Assembly (NCBI GenBank): GCA_022484695.1
Contig: JAKVKU010000002.1
Coordinates: 1 to 64,000 of the forward strand
Origin: Lactobacillus sp.
GTDB taxonomy: Bacteria; Bacillota; Bacilli; Lactobacillales; Lactobacillaceae
Reading direction: 5' to 3'
Length of the DNA: 64,000 bases
Shown here piece by piece: positions 51,001 through 60,308 of this stretch; the first letter of the stretch is position 1; each line of letters starts with the position of its first letter. Made by a program: the position numbers and the translations under genes. The notes below the pieces were generated by a model that worked only from the letters and a program-made list of their open reading frames with translations, was not told the origin of the DNA and did not search any database.

Positions 51001-54000
51001 ATGGAAAAATTCAGACAGAAGCATATTTTGCCTTTGATCGTTTGGATCGTTTTGATCCTCATCGCCATTTTTACCTTACCAGATGTCTCGGCAGTTACCA
51101 GAGCCCATAGCGGTATCACACTGCCTAAAGATGTGCAAAGTCAGGTGGCCCAAACTATTGAAAAGAAGGCGGCCGATGGTAAAAATGTCCGCTCACTGAT
51201 TGCCGTGTTCAACAATAAGGGTGGTAAGATTTCTAGTGTTGACACTGAACAAATCAATGATCGCATCAAGGACCTGCGCCAAGATAAAAATTTGCAGATT
51301 CAAAGCATCACCGCACCCGGCGATAATGCCACCACTAAGAAGAAATTAACTTCTGATGATGGCACCACCAAGATGGCTATGATCACTTTGAAGAGCCAAG
51401 GCTCAGTGCGTAAACAGACCGATACCATTTTAAAGGCCATTAAGACCCCAGGCCTGCGGACCTACGTCACAGGGAATGATATTTTAAATGATGACTTTTC
51501 CACGGTGACCCAAGAAGGGTTGAAGAAAACTGAAGTCATTGCTGCCATTTTCATTTTCTTCGTGTTGGTGGTGGTGTTCCGTTCGCCAATCGTACCGTTG
51601 ATTTCCATCAGTACCGTGGCCGTGGCTTTCTTGATCTCTTTGAATATCGTCATGAACTTAGCGGAGACCATGAACTTCCCAATTTCCAACTTCACCCAAG
51701 TCTTTTTAGTGGTGGTCCTCTTTGGGATTGGGACAGATTACAATATATTGCTCTATGATCGTTTCAAGGAAGAACTATCCAGCGGGGCAGAAACTTCGGT
51801 AGCGGCCAAAGCGGCTAGACGTTCTGCCGGCCGGACGATTCTATACAGTGGCACTTCCGTGTTGATCGGCTTTACCGTGTTAGCCCTAGCGAAATTCTCC
51901 TTGTACCGTTCTGGGGTGGGCGTGGCCGTCGGTGTGGCGGTCTTGCTCTTAGTCTTGTTGACCTTAAACATGTTCTTCATGAGCACATTGGGCCCCAATA
52001 TGTTTTGGCCCAGCACCAACATGGATGGCAGCAGTTCCAGCAAGCTTTGGCATTGGCTGTCTAAGATCACGTTAAAACATACCTATGTGATGATTGGCAT
52101 TATTGCCGTGTTAGCCATTCCAATTTTACTGATACCCCAACATAACTTGAATTTTAACGATGCTGACGAACTACCCAGCAGCGTGCAATCTAAAAAGGGC
52201 TATGAAGTTATCCAAGCGCATTTCCCAGCGGGGATGTCGGGTCCATCTACCCTTTATATCCAAAGTAAACATGCTTTAAATACTCAAAAGGATCTAGCAG
52301 CGATTGATGATTTAACCAATTATTTGAAACAAGAAAAGGGCGTTAAGACGGTTTCCTCAGCCACCCAACCTGGGGGCACTGAAATTAAACAACTGTACTT
52401 GAAGAGTCAGTTAAATACCTTGGTGGCTGGTTTGAATCAAGCCAGCACGGGTTTAAAACAAGTGCAAACCGGGTTAAATCAAGCCAACAGTCAACTTAGC
52501 GGCGCTAATGTTGCCGGCAGTACCGCCCAAGTCCAACAATTAGCAAGTGGCACCAGTACTTTACAAAGTGGTGCCCAAAATCTTAGCCAAGGCATCAATA
52601 CCTATACCGCCGGCGTCTCCCAGTTGGCCAGTGGCACCAATCAGTTAAGTGCCAGCACCCCGGCCTTGACCAATGGGGTGAACCAATTAAACACCAGCAG
52701 CCAACAACTGGCCAGTGGTATGGCCCAATTGCAACAACAGGCCAGCAGTTTATCCGCTTTAGCCCAACAATTACAAGCGGCCCAAATGAGCAGTGCCGCC
52801 AGTGGGCTAACTGCCCTTGGTGGGGGCATTAATCAGTTAGCTAGCGGGACCAATGCCTTAAGTAGTGGCATTGGCCAACTACAAGGACAATTGCCCGGCT
52901 TAAATAGCGGCGTGGCCCAATTAAATGCTGGGGCCCAACAATTAAACAATAACAGCAGCACGCTGGTCAGTGGTGGCAGTCAAGTTGCCAGTGGCAGTGC
53001 TCAAGTCAATAGTGGCGTCCAGGCCATGAGTATCAAGATGCAGGCCTTGGGGACCCAAGTGACGCAGTTACAAAGTGGCTTGACCAATGCCACCAACGCC
53101 CTGGGTCAAATCGACAACGGGACGGGTACCATCAAGCAGTACCTGCAGGGTATGGGTGGCTCTTATATGGGCGATACCTTCTATATCCCGAAAGACAATA
53201 TTCAAAGTAAGACCTTTAAACCGGCTTTAGATACTTATATGTCTAAGGACCGCAAGATCGCCAACATCATGGTGGTCCTAAAGGGCGATCCCAGCACCAC
53301 AGCCTCTGCTGATCAAATGCGGACCATTAAGCGGGATATTAAAGCGAAGTTGAAGAATACCAGCTTACAAGACGCCAAAGTCGCCATGGGCGGGCAAACC
53401 TCACAAACCGCGGACTTACAAGATTTATCCAACGGGGATTTTGTCCGGACAGCGGCCATTATGTTGATTGGGATCAGTGTGGCGCTACTCTTTGTGACTC
53501 GCTCCGTCATTCAAGATTTGACCATTATTGGTACCTTGATCGTCACTTATATCAGTGCGTTAAATATTACCCGGTGGTTATCTAGTTTGATCTTAGGCCG
53601 GGATATGCTGACTTGGAATACACCGTTCTTCGGGTTTATCATGTTAGTGGCCTTAGGGGTGGATTACAGTATCTTCCTCATGACCCGGTATCGGGGGGAT
53701 GCCAGTGCTATTCCGGATGTGCGCCAGCGGATTTTAAGTGCCGCTACCGTTATCGGGGCCGTGGTCATCTCGGCAGCCATCATTTTAGGCGGGACTTTTG
53801 CGGCCTTGATTCCATCCGGTGTGATCACCTTGATCCAAGTGGCCATGGTGGTGATGGTGGGCTTATTGATTTTAGTCTTTGCCCTGCCAATTGTCATGTC
53901 AGCTATGGTTAAATGGACCTATCCTTATGTGAAAGATAAAATGTATCAAAAAGCCCAAGATGTTAAAAACGCGGCACTTAAACCCCAATCTAAAACTAAA

Positions 54001-54006
54001 AAATAG
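51001..54006 (+). CDS. MMPL-family RND transporter with long coiled extracellular domain
   Basis: This 1001-residue exporter has two sets of six helices with the MMPL motifs FGIGTDYNILLYDRF (first half) and ALGVDYSIFLMTRY (second half). Between residues ~470 and ~710 lies a region of degenerate repeats of the type QLASGTNQL/GVNQLN/QLNAGAQQL, predicted helical and Gln/Ser/Gly-rich, as in YhgE/Pip-like and MMPL proteins. AAAGGGG precedes the ATG. It is controlled by the divergent TetR gene; substrates could be drugs or lipids. Confidence 0.9.
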   Translation: MEKFRQKHILPLIVWIVLILIAIFTLPDVSAVTRAHSGITLPKDVQSQVAQTIEKKAADGKNVRSLIAVFNNKGGKISSVDTEQINDRIKDLRQDKNLQIQSITAPGDNATTKKKLTSDDGTTKMAMITLKSQGSVRKQTDTILKAIKTPGLRTYVTGNDILNDDFSTVTQEGLKKTEVIAAIFIFFVLVVVFRSPIVPLISISTVAVAFLISLNIVMNLAETMNFPISNFTQVFLVVVLFGIGTDYNILLYDRFKEELSSGAETSVAAKAARRSAGRTILYSGTSVLIGFTVLALAKFSLYRSGVGVAVGVAVLLLVLLTLNMFFMSTLGPNMFWPSTNMDGSSSSKLWHWLSKITLKHTYVMIGIIAVLAIPILLIPQHNLNFNDADELPSSVQSKKGYEVIQAHFPAGMSGPSTLYIQSKHALNTQKDLAAIDDLTNYLKQEKGVKTVSSATQPGGTEIKQLYLKSQLNTLVAGLNQASTGLKQVQTGLNQANSQLSGANVAGSTAQVQQLASGTSTLQSGAQNLSQGINTYTAGVSQLASGTNQLSASTPALTNGVNQLNTSSQQLASGMAQLQQQASSLSALAQQLQAAQMSSAASGLTALGGGINQLASGTNALSSGIGQLQGQLPGLNSGVAQLNAGAQQLNNNSSTLVSGGSQVASGSAQVNSGVQAMSIKMQALGTQVTQLQSGLTNATNALGQIDNGTGTIKQYLQGMGGSYMGDTFYIPKDNIQSKTFKPALDTYMSKDRKIANIMVVLKGDPSTTASADQMRTIKRDIKAKLKNTSLQDAKVAMGGQTSQTADLQDLSNGDFVRTAAIMLIGISVALLFVTRSVIQDLTIIGTLIVTYISALNITRWLSSLILGRDMLTWNTPFFGFIMLVALGVDYSIFLMTRYRGDASAIPDVRQRILSAATVIGAVVISAAIILGGTFAALIPSGVITLIQVAMVVMVGLLILVFALPIVMSAMVKWTYPYVKDKMYQKAQDVKNAALKPQSKTKK

Positions 54007-54028
54007 ATTGGTTTAAAGCCACTTATAA

Positions 54029-54086
54029 AGTCCCAGTGAATTGTTCGATAACGCTGCCCCCGGCGTTGCATTCACTGGGGCTTTTC
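54029..54086 (+). terminator. Terminator of MMPL gene
   Basis: GTCCCAGTGAA pairs with TTCACTGGGGC around a GC-rich inner hairpin, followed by TTTTC. Confidence 0.75.
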
Positions 54087-54092
54087 TTGGCC

Positions 54093-54119
54093 CAAAAAAA
54101 TAAGCCCCGCAGGACTTAT
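54093..54119 (-). terminator. Terminator of acid phosphatase gene
   Basis: ATAAGTCC and GGGGCTTAT pair and are followed by seven T on the minus strand. A near-identical copy lies at 56088-56110. Confidence 0.75.
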
Positions 54120-54139
54120 CTTTTAAACAACGATTGTTA

Positions 54140-55924
54140 TTATTGTTCAATTTGCACATTGTTATCGTTATAGACCACCCGAGCGTTTTGACTGAAGCCT
54201 TTGAGGACTACGTTGGTGAATTCACCGCTATGTTGTTTGTAGGTCAAAATCGTGGTCTTTTGGGCGCCCTTGGTCCCATTGACCACTAAGGTTCCGCCTA
54301 AGTTGGCAGTGCCCTTAATGTTGACAGCACTGTTGTTATCCAGCTGTAAGGTACTGCCGGCCTTTTGGGTGTAGTCACCGTTGAGATTCAAGGTGTCCGT
54401 ATTCACCGCTAAAGTCCCGCTGGTAGCGGTCACGTTGCCGCTGCCCAAGGCAGTTTGATTGGCGGCTGTTAAAGTCCCACCATTTAAGGTAGTTCCTCCT
54501 GTGTAGCTATTTGCCCCTAGCAGGGTCAAAGCACCGGTGCCGGCTTTGGTGAAGCTACCGGCCCCAGAGATATTATTTTTCCAAGTATCGTTGGCGTTAA
54601 AGCCACCCTTGGCCGCATCCATGGTTACTTCAGTGGCATTGGTGAAGCTGCCATAGCCGTTAGCAGCCGCAAAGAGATTCAAGCGACCCCAGCCTTCGGC
54701 ATCATCTAACATGGGGTAACCGGAAGGCAAGCCGGTACTTGCCAGCACGGCCCGACGTTGGTCATCGGATAGATAAGGCTGTCTGGTCTTTAACAGCACT
54801 TCGGCACCCTTTGGCACTACCATGGGATTGGTGGTGACGCCGATGGGGGCAAAGTCATAGGTCAAACGATCTGTATAATCTTTGAGGTTTTGTTGGTAAT
54901 TTGCAAAAGTATCCGGGGCACTGGCATCACTGGCTTGGCTCAAGGTGTCCTGGGCATTTTGATAAGCTGAATTGATGAGCGTTTGATTGGCGGGATCATT
55001 TAAGGTGGCTGCGGTCATGGCCGTGCCTAAGACCCGCCCCCCCATGACGGCCAAAGGTGAGTGCCGGCCGGCCAAGACCCGATCATAGCCCACTTCAGAG
55101 GAGCGGGTGATCAATTCTTGGAAACGTTCGGGGAAGACATAGGCTAAAGTTTCCCCGGTTTCAAAGGCTGCCGTGGTATGGCCACTGGGGAAGTCATAGT
55201 CATTTTGGGCGGCAGCGGCCATGACGTTGGTCAAGTAGGGGTTGACCTTCACTTGATCGCTTTGCCGATAAGGTCGGGTGAATTTAATGTAAGCCTTAGG
55301 TGTGCCGGTCCCTGACCAAGCGGACCCTTCTGTTAAGTCCACCAATTTGACCACGGATCCTAGTTTGGAATCTTCATCCGCCCACTTCATAGAGCTGTAA
55401 GGGGCATCTGCTGGTAAAGCAGCCTTGGGAACATTAGGGAAGTCTGTTTTAGCATTGGCAGCCTTAATGAAAGCGGGGGCATAAGGCCCGAAGCCACTGA
55501 TCAGGTTGTAACGTAGATCCCGGCGGTCGGTGAGATAAGAGCGGTCGATCTCCGTTTGATTGGCGGAATTGGTGATGGCAATGGACTTATTTAAATTTTC
55601 TTGTAACACCCCGGTATTTTTAGCCAGGCCATCGGGGGCAGACCAATAATTCAAGAAGGTATTGTCAAAGATGGCAATGGCTGGATTGGTCTGGGGCGAG
55701 GTGTTGGTCTTTACATTATCTTGGTAATGATCAATGAAAAAGCCATATGAAGCTGGGATTGGTGTTAAGGCATTATTATTGGGAACCTGAACACTGGTGG
55801 TAGTGGCGGCACTGGCAGGTACTAGGGTATTGGCAAAGGTGCCTCCCAGGGTCGTACTGGCAATGGTCAGCGCTAATGAGCATTTTAAAACAACTTTAAA
55901 TAGTGTATGCTGCTTGGTCTTCAT
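54140..55924 (-). CDS. Secreted class A acid phosphatase (PAP2) fused to autotransporter-type beta repeats
   Basis: This 594-residue protein has a signal peptide (KTKQHTLFKVVLKCSLALTIAS, with cleavage near ASAAT, residue ~40). A PAP2/class A acid phosphatase domain follows (about 60-330): K-x6-RP in PKAYIKFTRP, FPSGHTTAAF and the third motif DRVLAGRHSPLAVMGGR. In the third motif the Asp usually three residues after the His is Ala. From about residue 450, GAGSFTKAGTGALTLLGANSYTGG and following segments are autotransporter-associated beta-strand repeats. No LPxTG, SLH or outer-membrane barrel is visible. It may act as a secreted phosphatase, with activity uncertain because of the Asp change. 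Confidence 0.85.
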   Translation of the reverse strand: MKTKQHTLFKVVLKCSLALTIASTTLGGTFANTLVPASAATTTSVQVPNNNALTPIPASYGFFIDHYQDNVKTNTSPQTNPAIAIFDNTFLNYWSAPDGLAKNTGVLQENLNKSIAITNSANQTEIDRSYLTDRRDLRYNLISGFGPYAPAFIKAANAKTDFPNVPKAALPADAPYSSMKWADEDSKLGSVVKLVDLTEGSAWSGTGTPKAYIKFTRPYRQSDQVKVNPYLTNVMAAAAQNDYDFPSGHTTAAFETGETLAYVFPERFQELITRSSEVGYDRVLAGRHSPLAVMGGRVLGTAMTAATLNDPANQTLINSAYQNAQDTLSQASDASAPDTFANYQQNLKDYTDRLTYDFAPIGVTTNPMVVPKGAEVLLKTRQPYLSDDQRRAVLASTGLPSGYPMLDDAEGWGRLNLFAAANGYGSFTNATEVTMDAAKGGFNANDTWKNNISGAGSFTKAGTGALTLLGANSYTGGTTLNGGTLTAANQTALGSGNVTATSGTLAVNTDTLNLNGDYTQKAGSTLQLDNNSAVNIKGTANLGGTLVVNGTKGAQKTTILTYKQHSGEFTNVVLKGFSQNARVVYNDNNVQIEQ

Positions 55925-56087
55925 TTATAAAATCCCTCCCGTGAACTTGAAAAACTCATATACAAGTCCAAGGGTAACGGAAATTTGTAAATAGCCCGCC
56001 AACAACGTGTAAAATTATGGTAAAAGGTCAAACATTTTCAATGGGACCTGGGTTGGCTGATTCCTGTCGACATATTTTGGCCAAAAG

Positions 56088-56189
56088 AAATAAGCCCCGA
56101 AGGACTTATTCCATATGCTTATATTCCAGGGTCAGTCCGTACGCAACTAGCCCTGGTCTGGTATCAATATTAAGCATATTATCATTATA
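56088..56189 (-). ncRNA. Candidate small RNA, about 90 nt
   Basis: On the minus strand a TATAAT (56184-56189) lies just before a strong stem, ATATGCTTA pairing with TAAGCATAT (56171-56179 and 56113-56121), with an inner stem CCAGGG/CCCTGG, and then a terminator (56088-56110) almost identical to that of the phosphatase gene. No ORF fits. The -35 box is weak. It lies between the phosphatase gene and the cupin gene with its own start and stop signals; it could also be a leader of the phosphatase gene ending in premature termination. Confidence 0.5.
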
Positions 56190-56346
56190 GTAACATACTG
56201 GGCCTCTGCGTCCACAATATCGGCAGTGCTTAAGACTTTTTTATAAAAGTTCGTGTCTTTTTATCAAAAAATGATTATATTTTTAGCTATCAAGCGCTTT
56301 CTTAATGGGTTATAATAGAAGTATTACAAAGAAAGTAGATGTTTAG

Positions 56347-56628
56347 ATGATTGGAACTGAAAGTGATCAATTAGGGGTCGTTTTAGATAACGACCGTTTT
56401 CAAACGATAAAAAAGGCGGTCCCTGCCGGGGATACTATTGCCAAACATCATCACCCTGGTAAGCAAGTCGTCTTTATTTGCACCAAGGGTGAAATTGATA
56501 TTTTTTTAGACGATGATGAAGTACATCATCTCCACGCCGGCAGTGTTTTAGGTTTTGCCGGGGAACATTATATCAATGGGAAAGCCATTCAAGATGCTGA
56601 AGTTTGTATCACCTTGATCAAGGCTTAA
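56347..56628 (+). CDS. Small cupin-domain protein, 93 aa
   Basis: This is a single cupin barrel. HHHPGKQVVFICTKGEIDIFLDDDE matches cupin motif 1 (three histidines as possible metal ligands) and HLHAGSVLGFAGEHY matches motif 2. It is cytoplasmic, and the function is unknown. A TATAAT promoter lies at about 56313, with AAGCGCTTT (partial cre) before it. The ribosome site is weak (AGAAAG). A terminator shared with the UspA gene follows. Confidence 0.8.
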   Translation: MIGTESDQLGVVLDNDRFQTIKKAVPAGDTIAKHHHPGKQVVFICTKGEIDIFLDDDEVHHLHAGSVLGFAGEHYINGKAIQDAEVCITLIKA

Positions 56629-56629
56629 T

Positions 56630-56668
56630 AAAAAAGTCACTGTCAAAAATTTGACAGTGGCTTTTTTA
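56630..56668. terminator. Bidirectional terminator
   Basis: AGTCACTGTCAAA pairs with TTTGACAGTGGCT with T tracts on both strands, between the cupin (+) and uspA (-) genes. Confidence 0.85.
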
Positions 56669-57103
56669 ACGGACAATTAAGACCTTAGTTTCTGCGTGGC
56701 GGGTCACATATTCGGACACCGAGCCTAAGAATAGCCGTTCAGTACGGGTTTGCCCGGTTGCCCCTAAGACAATCAAATCAATATTAAAGCGTTCTGGTAA
56801 AGTTTTTGAAATGATATCTCTAGGACTGCCTTGTTCTTGGATCAATTCTAGATTGGTGAACCCAGCGGCTTGGGCCCTGGTTTTTAAAACGGCCAAATGG
56901 GACTGGGATTGGGTGATCATATCCCGTAACACGGCGCCGCCAGTTTCGCTGCGGGACGTGAAATAAGGGGGGATGACCACGGAAGCCACATAAAGTTTGG
57001 CCTGGCAAAATTGCGCCAAGGCTACCGCATGGTCAAAGGCCGCCATAGCTTCTTTAGAACCGTCAGTGGCCACGAGAATATTTTGATAGGGTGCAGTTGA
57101 CAT
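56666..57103 (-). CDS. Universal stress protein, UspA family
   Basis: This 145-residue ATP-binding UspA protein has LVATDGSKEAM near the start and the G-x2-G-x9-G(S/T) motif in VLGATGQTRTERLFLGSVSEYVTRHA near the end. The ATG at 57103 has AAGGAGGTG upstream; a reading to 57145 overlaps the preceding gene without a site. It is downstream of the D-amino acid transaminase gene, 13 bases apart, and probably cotranscribed. Confidence 0.92.
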   Translation of the reverse strand: MSTAPYQNILVATDGSKEAMAAFDHAVALAQFCQAKLYVASVVIPPYFTSRSETGGAVLRDMITQSQSHLAVLKTRAQAAGFTNLELIQEQGSPRDIISKTLPERFNIDLIVLGATGQTRTERLFLGSVSEYVTRHAETKVLIVR

Positions 57104-57116
57104 AGATTGCACCTCC

Positions 57117-57968
57117 TTAACCGAGTTTTGACTTAGTTGAAGCAATGTATTTATCTTGGATCAGTTTGGTCAAGGGGCCGATTTTACCATTGCCCACAGG
57201 GGTGCCATCCACATTGACGATGGGCACGACTTCCCAAATGGAGTTGGAGATAAAAATTTCATCTGCGACTGCCAATTTTTCCACCGGCACGGCTTCTTCT
57301 TTGACATTCAGGCCATTTTGGCGCATTAAGTTTAATAGATGTAACTTGGTGACGCCGGGTAAAACCAGGTTGCCATCGGGATGGGTGTAATAAGTATCCC
57401 CAAAAACAAACCACAAATTAGAAGCTGAAGCTTCGGTAAAATAGCCATCCCGCTGTAAGAGGGCATCCCCATAGCCCTTTTGCATGGCTGCATCTAGGGA
57501 TAAGACATTGCCCAAAAGGCTAAGGGATTTGATGTCACAGTGCAACCAACGTTCATCAGGAATTACTGTTGCAGTGAGGCCATCTTTTTGCATGGCTAGC
57601 GGCCGTTCATAAGCACTGACATTGCCCGTGACCACTGGTTTGACAGCGCTAAATTCGGGAATGCGGTGATCTCTAGGGGAGTCAATACCCCGGGTCACTT
57701 GAAAATAGACTGCACCATTTGAAATTTGTTCAGCTGATATCAGGCGATACAACTGGGTTTGCAGTTCAATTCGGGTGAAGGGGAGCGTGAGCCGGATTTT
57801 TTTGGCGCAACGTTCTAACCGGTCAAAATGTTCATCAAACATGAACATATCACCCTTATAAACCCGCACTGCTTCGTAGAGACCATCGCCAAATTGATAG
57901 CCCCGATCTTCAATATCCAATTTTACTGCTTCTCGTGCCACAATTTGATCATTCCATAAAACTTTCAC
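57117..57968 (-). CDS. dat: D-amino acid transaminase (D-alanine aminotransferase)
   Basis: This PLP fold-type IV enzyme (283 aa) makes D-glutamate and D-alanine for the cell wall. It begins KVLWNDQIVAREAVKLDIEDRGYQFGDG; the PLP lysine lies in CDIKSLSLLGNVL (about 145), and GYFTEASASNLWFV and TKLHLLNLM are in the expected places. The GTG at 57968 starts the conserved N terminus with AGGACGGTGG upstream; the ATG at 58007 would add 13 residues. Confidence 0.9.
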   Translation of the reverse strand: MKVLWNDQIVAREAVKLDIEDRGYQFGDGLYEAVRVYKGDMFMFDEHFDRLERCAKKIRLTLPFTRIELQTQLYRLISAEQISNGAVYFQVTRGIDSPRDHRIPEFSAVKPVVTGNVSAYERPLAMQKDGLTATVIPDERWLHCDIKSLSLLGNVLSLDAAMQKGYGDALLQRDGYFTEASASNLWFVFGDTYYTHPDGNLVLPGVTKLHLLNLMRQNGLNVKEEAVPVEKLAVADEIFISNSIWEVVPIVNVDGTPVGNGKIGPLTKLIQDKYIASTKSKLG

Positions 57969-58133
57969 GTTTGCCACCGTCCTTCGTATATATGTATACG
58001 GTACCAAATTTTGCCGGTGGTTACAATTTATTTCGCTAAATTCAAGCTGGCGAACAGATAATTTGCACTAACGTAGGTTTAAAGGTACTTTATAGGTAAT
58101 CAATCAGGGTTACGATTACAGGAGGCAATTTTC

Positions 58134-58925
58134 ATGAGTACTGTACAGACAAAAACAGATGTTATTTATGATCAGGCTTTAGGTTTAAAGACCGATATTT
58201 ATTATCCAGAAACTGGAACGGCCAGGGGCGGTATCATTGATATTCATGGCGGTGGCTGGTTTAGAGGCGACAAAGTCAAAGACAGCGATTGGGCGGAAGC
58301 TTTGGTGGGCCAAGGTTACTTTGTGGTGGTACCTAACTATCGCTTTACTCCTCAAGCTTATTATCCCGCACCCTTGGCCGATATGGATACCTTATACCAG
58401 TGGCTAAAGGCCAGTGACTATGATTTCGACCATGCCCATATCGCCGCCGTGGGCTCTTCAGCCGGGGGCAATATGACCGTGGAATTGGCCATTAAATATG
58501 GGATTCCCATTGTGTCTTTATCCGGTATTTTAGATATTGACCAGTGGTTAGCTAGCCATCAAGATGTGGTGGCCGCTGAAGGGCAAACGGCGGACTTTAA
58601 CAGCAAAGCCAGTGCTGAAATTAATCAAGATGGGGCTAATGATGCTTTTTATAAGTGGTTTGTTACCAATTACTTTAATGGCCGCACGGATCAATATGTT
58701 GACGCGACCCCTTATCACCGGGTCACCGATCAAACGGGCCCCATGTATTTGGCCAATTCCTTAAATGAATTTGTGCCCACCAGTGGTGTTTTACAAATGG
58801 CCCAAACCTTGACGGATCATAATATTCCCTTTACCGCCCGCATGTTAACGGGCAGTCGCCATGCCAAGGGGTATTTGGGGGATGTTTTAGACGATACGAT
58901 GCATTTTTTGGACCAACATATCTAA
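58134..58925 (+). CDS. Alpha/beta-hydrolase, esterase/lipase (BD-FAE-like)
   Basis: This 263-residue hydrolase has the oxyanion motif HGGGW (residues ~39-43), the nucleophile elbow GSSAGG, a candidate His in SRHAKGY and an Asp or Glu in between (SLNEFVP). The pattern is that of hormone-sensitive-lipase-like or feruloyl esterase-like cytoplasmic esterases; the substrate is unknown. AGGAGGC precedes the ATG. It is a single gene with its own terminator. Confidence 0.87.
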   Translation: MSTVQTKTDVIYDQALGLKTDIYYPETGTARGGIIDIHGGGWFRGDKVKDSDWAEALVGQGYFVVVPNYRFTPQAYYPAPLADMDTLYQWLKASDYDFDHAHIAAVGSSAGGNMTVELAIKYGIPIVSLSGILDIDQWLASHQDVVAAEGQTADFNSKASAEINQDGANDAFYKWFVTNYFNGRTDQYVDATPYHRVTDQTGPMYLANSLNEFVPTSGVLQMAQTLTDHNIPFTARMLTGSRHAKGYLGDVLDDTMHFLDQHI

Positions 58926-58935
58926 CTGAACAATT

Positions 58936-58968
58936 GACGGTCTGCCGGCAAGCAGGTCGTCTTTTTTT
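58936..58968 (+). terminator. Terminator of esterase gene
   Basis: GACGGTCTGC pairs with GCAGGTCGTC with one or two mismatches, followed by seven T. Confidence 0.7.
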
Positions 58969-59034
58969 GGACACTTTTTACTCAAATTGTATCATTCGAT
59001 AGTGCAACAAAAATCAAACCCAACCCCCCCAAAC

Positions 59035-59083
59035 AAAAAAATCACCCCGTCAAAGGTAGCCGGAATGCTAGCTCTGACGGGGC
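59035..59083 (-). terminator. Terminator of CmpB-type gene
   Basis: CCCCGTCA pairs with TGACGGGG, followed by seven T on the minus strand. Confidence 0.8.
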
Positions 59084-59093
59084 TGATACTTAG

Positions 59094-59933
59094 TTATTGA
59101 TCGGTTTTATCTTGACGTTTAGCACGTTTTTGTTTATCCCGCAAAATATCGATAACTTGGCTGATATCTTGGGGCTTGGTCTTGGTGTTGTTTAAGCGTA
59201 GTGTTGGAAAGCTGCGCAGTAAGCGCCGCTGGACGTAGCTGGTTTTTGGAAAGAGATTGTTAGCCGTCTCATCACGACGATAGGCATCCAACAAGGCCCG
59301 TTGTTGCGCCAAGTCGGCACTGGCTTGGGCCAGATCCGCATGGAGTTTTTGTTTTCGGGCGTCGATGTCGGCCCCAATTTTTTGGGTAGTTTGTTGAAAG
59401 GCGGGGAGATTGGCTAAGGTGTAACCAAAGTCAAACATGATCAATGCAATCAAAATAATAGCGGCGAAGGTGCCATAGCGAACGGAAATATGGGCGACCC
59501 ACTGGACAACAAAAGGGTGAATGAGTTTAATGATAGCAACCACTCCTAAGCCCCAAAATGCGGAAATAGGTAAGGCCACCCGGCCATTTAAATTCAACGG
59601 GATTTTGCTGTAATCCCACCACCGGGCATGGAACAATTTCTCCATGAGCCAACTGGTAAAGAATTCAATGACGGTGATCAATAGGGCGCTGGCTATGTAT
59701 AAGACTAAAATATTATGTTCAAAGGGCTCAACAACAGCCAAGACGGCGGTCATGCTGAACCCATAAACGGGAATCACCGGCCCCAGGAGGAAGCCAGAGT
59801 TGATCCAGCGCTTTTGGGTCACAGAAACATAAGCACTCTCCCAAAGCCAACCCAAGAAACCATAGGCAAAAAAGAATAAGACCCAGTTACTGAAGTATTG
59901 CTCCGCTTGAAGCAACTGTTGTGCATGTGTCAT
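59094..59933 (-). CDS. ABC-transporter CmpB-type membrane protein (PF06541-like)
   Basis: This 279-residue protein has five or six helices (about residues 15-170) with FFAYGFLGWLWESAYVS near the start and FLLGPVIPVYGFSMTAVL, both typical of the CmpB family. A long charged helical tail follows (about 175-279). The ATG at 59933 has GGAGG upstream. No ATPase gene is adjacent. The function is unknown despite the family name. Confidence 0.8.
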   Translation of the reverse strand: MTHAQQLLQAEQYFSNWVLFFFAYGFLGWLWESAYVSVTQKRWINSGFLLGPVIPVYGFSMTAVLAVVEPFEHNILVLYIASALLITVIEFFTSWLMEKLFHARWWDYSKIPLNLNGRVALPISAFWGLGVVAIIKLIHPFVVQWVAHISVRYGTFAAIILIALIMFDFGYTLANLPAFQQTTQKIGADIDARKQKLHADLAQASADLAQQRALLDAYRRDETANNLFPKTSYVQRRLLRSFPTLRLNNTKTKPQDISQVIDILRDKQKRAKRQDKTDQ

Positions 59934-60130
59934 AAATGAAGCCTCCAAATTTAATTACATCCATTATAACGTAATCTCGTGGTAAGGGTTTGAAAGAGTG
60001 AGATTGGCCATTGATTTAAAATATGTGGGGGGAAATGCGCAAATCAAAACTCGGTATTGTGTTATTTTAGCTAGAAATCCAGGCAAATATTGAACCTCAT
60101 TTTTAATGTGACTGTTAATATTTTTTTGGA

Positions 60131-60203
60131 TTTCAGCAAAGAAAATAGCATTATATTATGCAATTTAAAATAACATTAACGTGATTAAATCAATGTTATT
60201 TTT
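60131..60203 (+). other. Promoter-like pair followed at once by a terminator-like hairpin
   Basis: Within the 375-base intergenic region 59934-60308, TTTCAG and TATTAT (60131-60136, 60154-60159; 17 apart) are followed immediately by AATAACATT/AATGTTATT (60169-60200) and T5. If real, the transcript would be only about 40 nt. The rest of the region is AT-rich, with no gene seen. Confidence 0.3.
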
Positions 60204-60221
60204 CTTATCAGAATAAAGACA

Positions 60222-60263
60222 ATAAAAGCGCCAATCAAGAAAACTGACTTGATTGACGCCAAA
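60222..60263 (-). terminator. Terminator of membrane protein/beta-propeller operon
   Basis: TTGGCGTCAATCAAG pairs with CTTGATTGGCGC, followed by TTTTATTG on the minus strand. Confidence 0.75.
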
Positions 60264-60308
60264 TTGAAGCTATTCAATTGCTAAACTTTGTTGGTTGTGA
60301 TGGTCTCA

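Noticed and set aside
52400-53130. Tandem DNA repeat array in the MMPL gene
   Set aside because: The periodicity is at protein level (QLASGxxxL-type heptads) with divergent codons, and the frame is intact.
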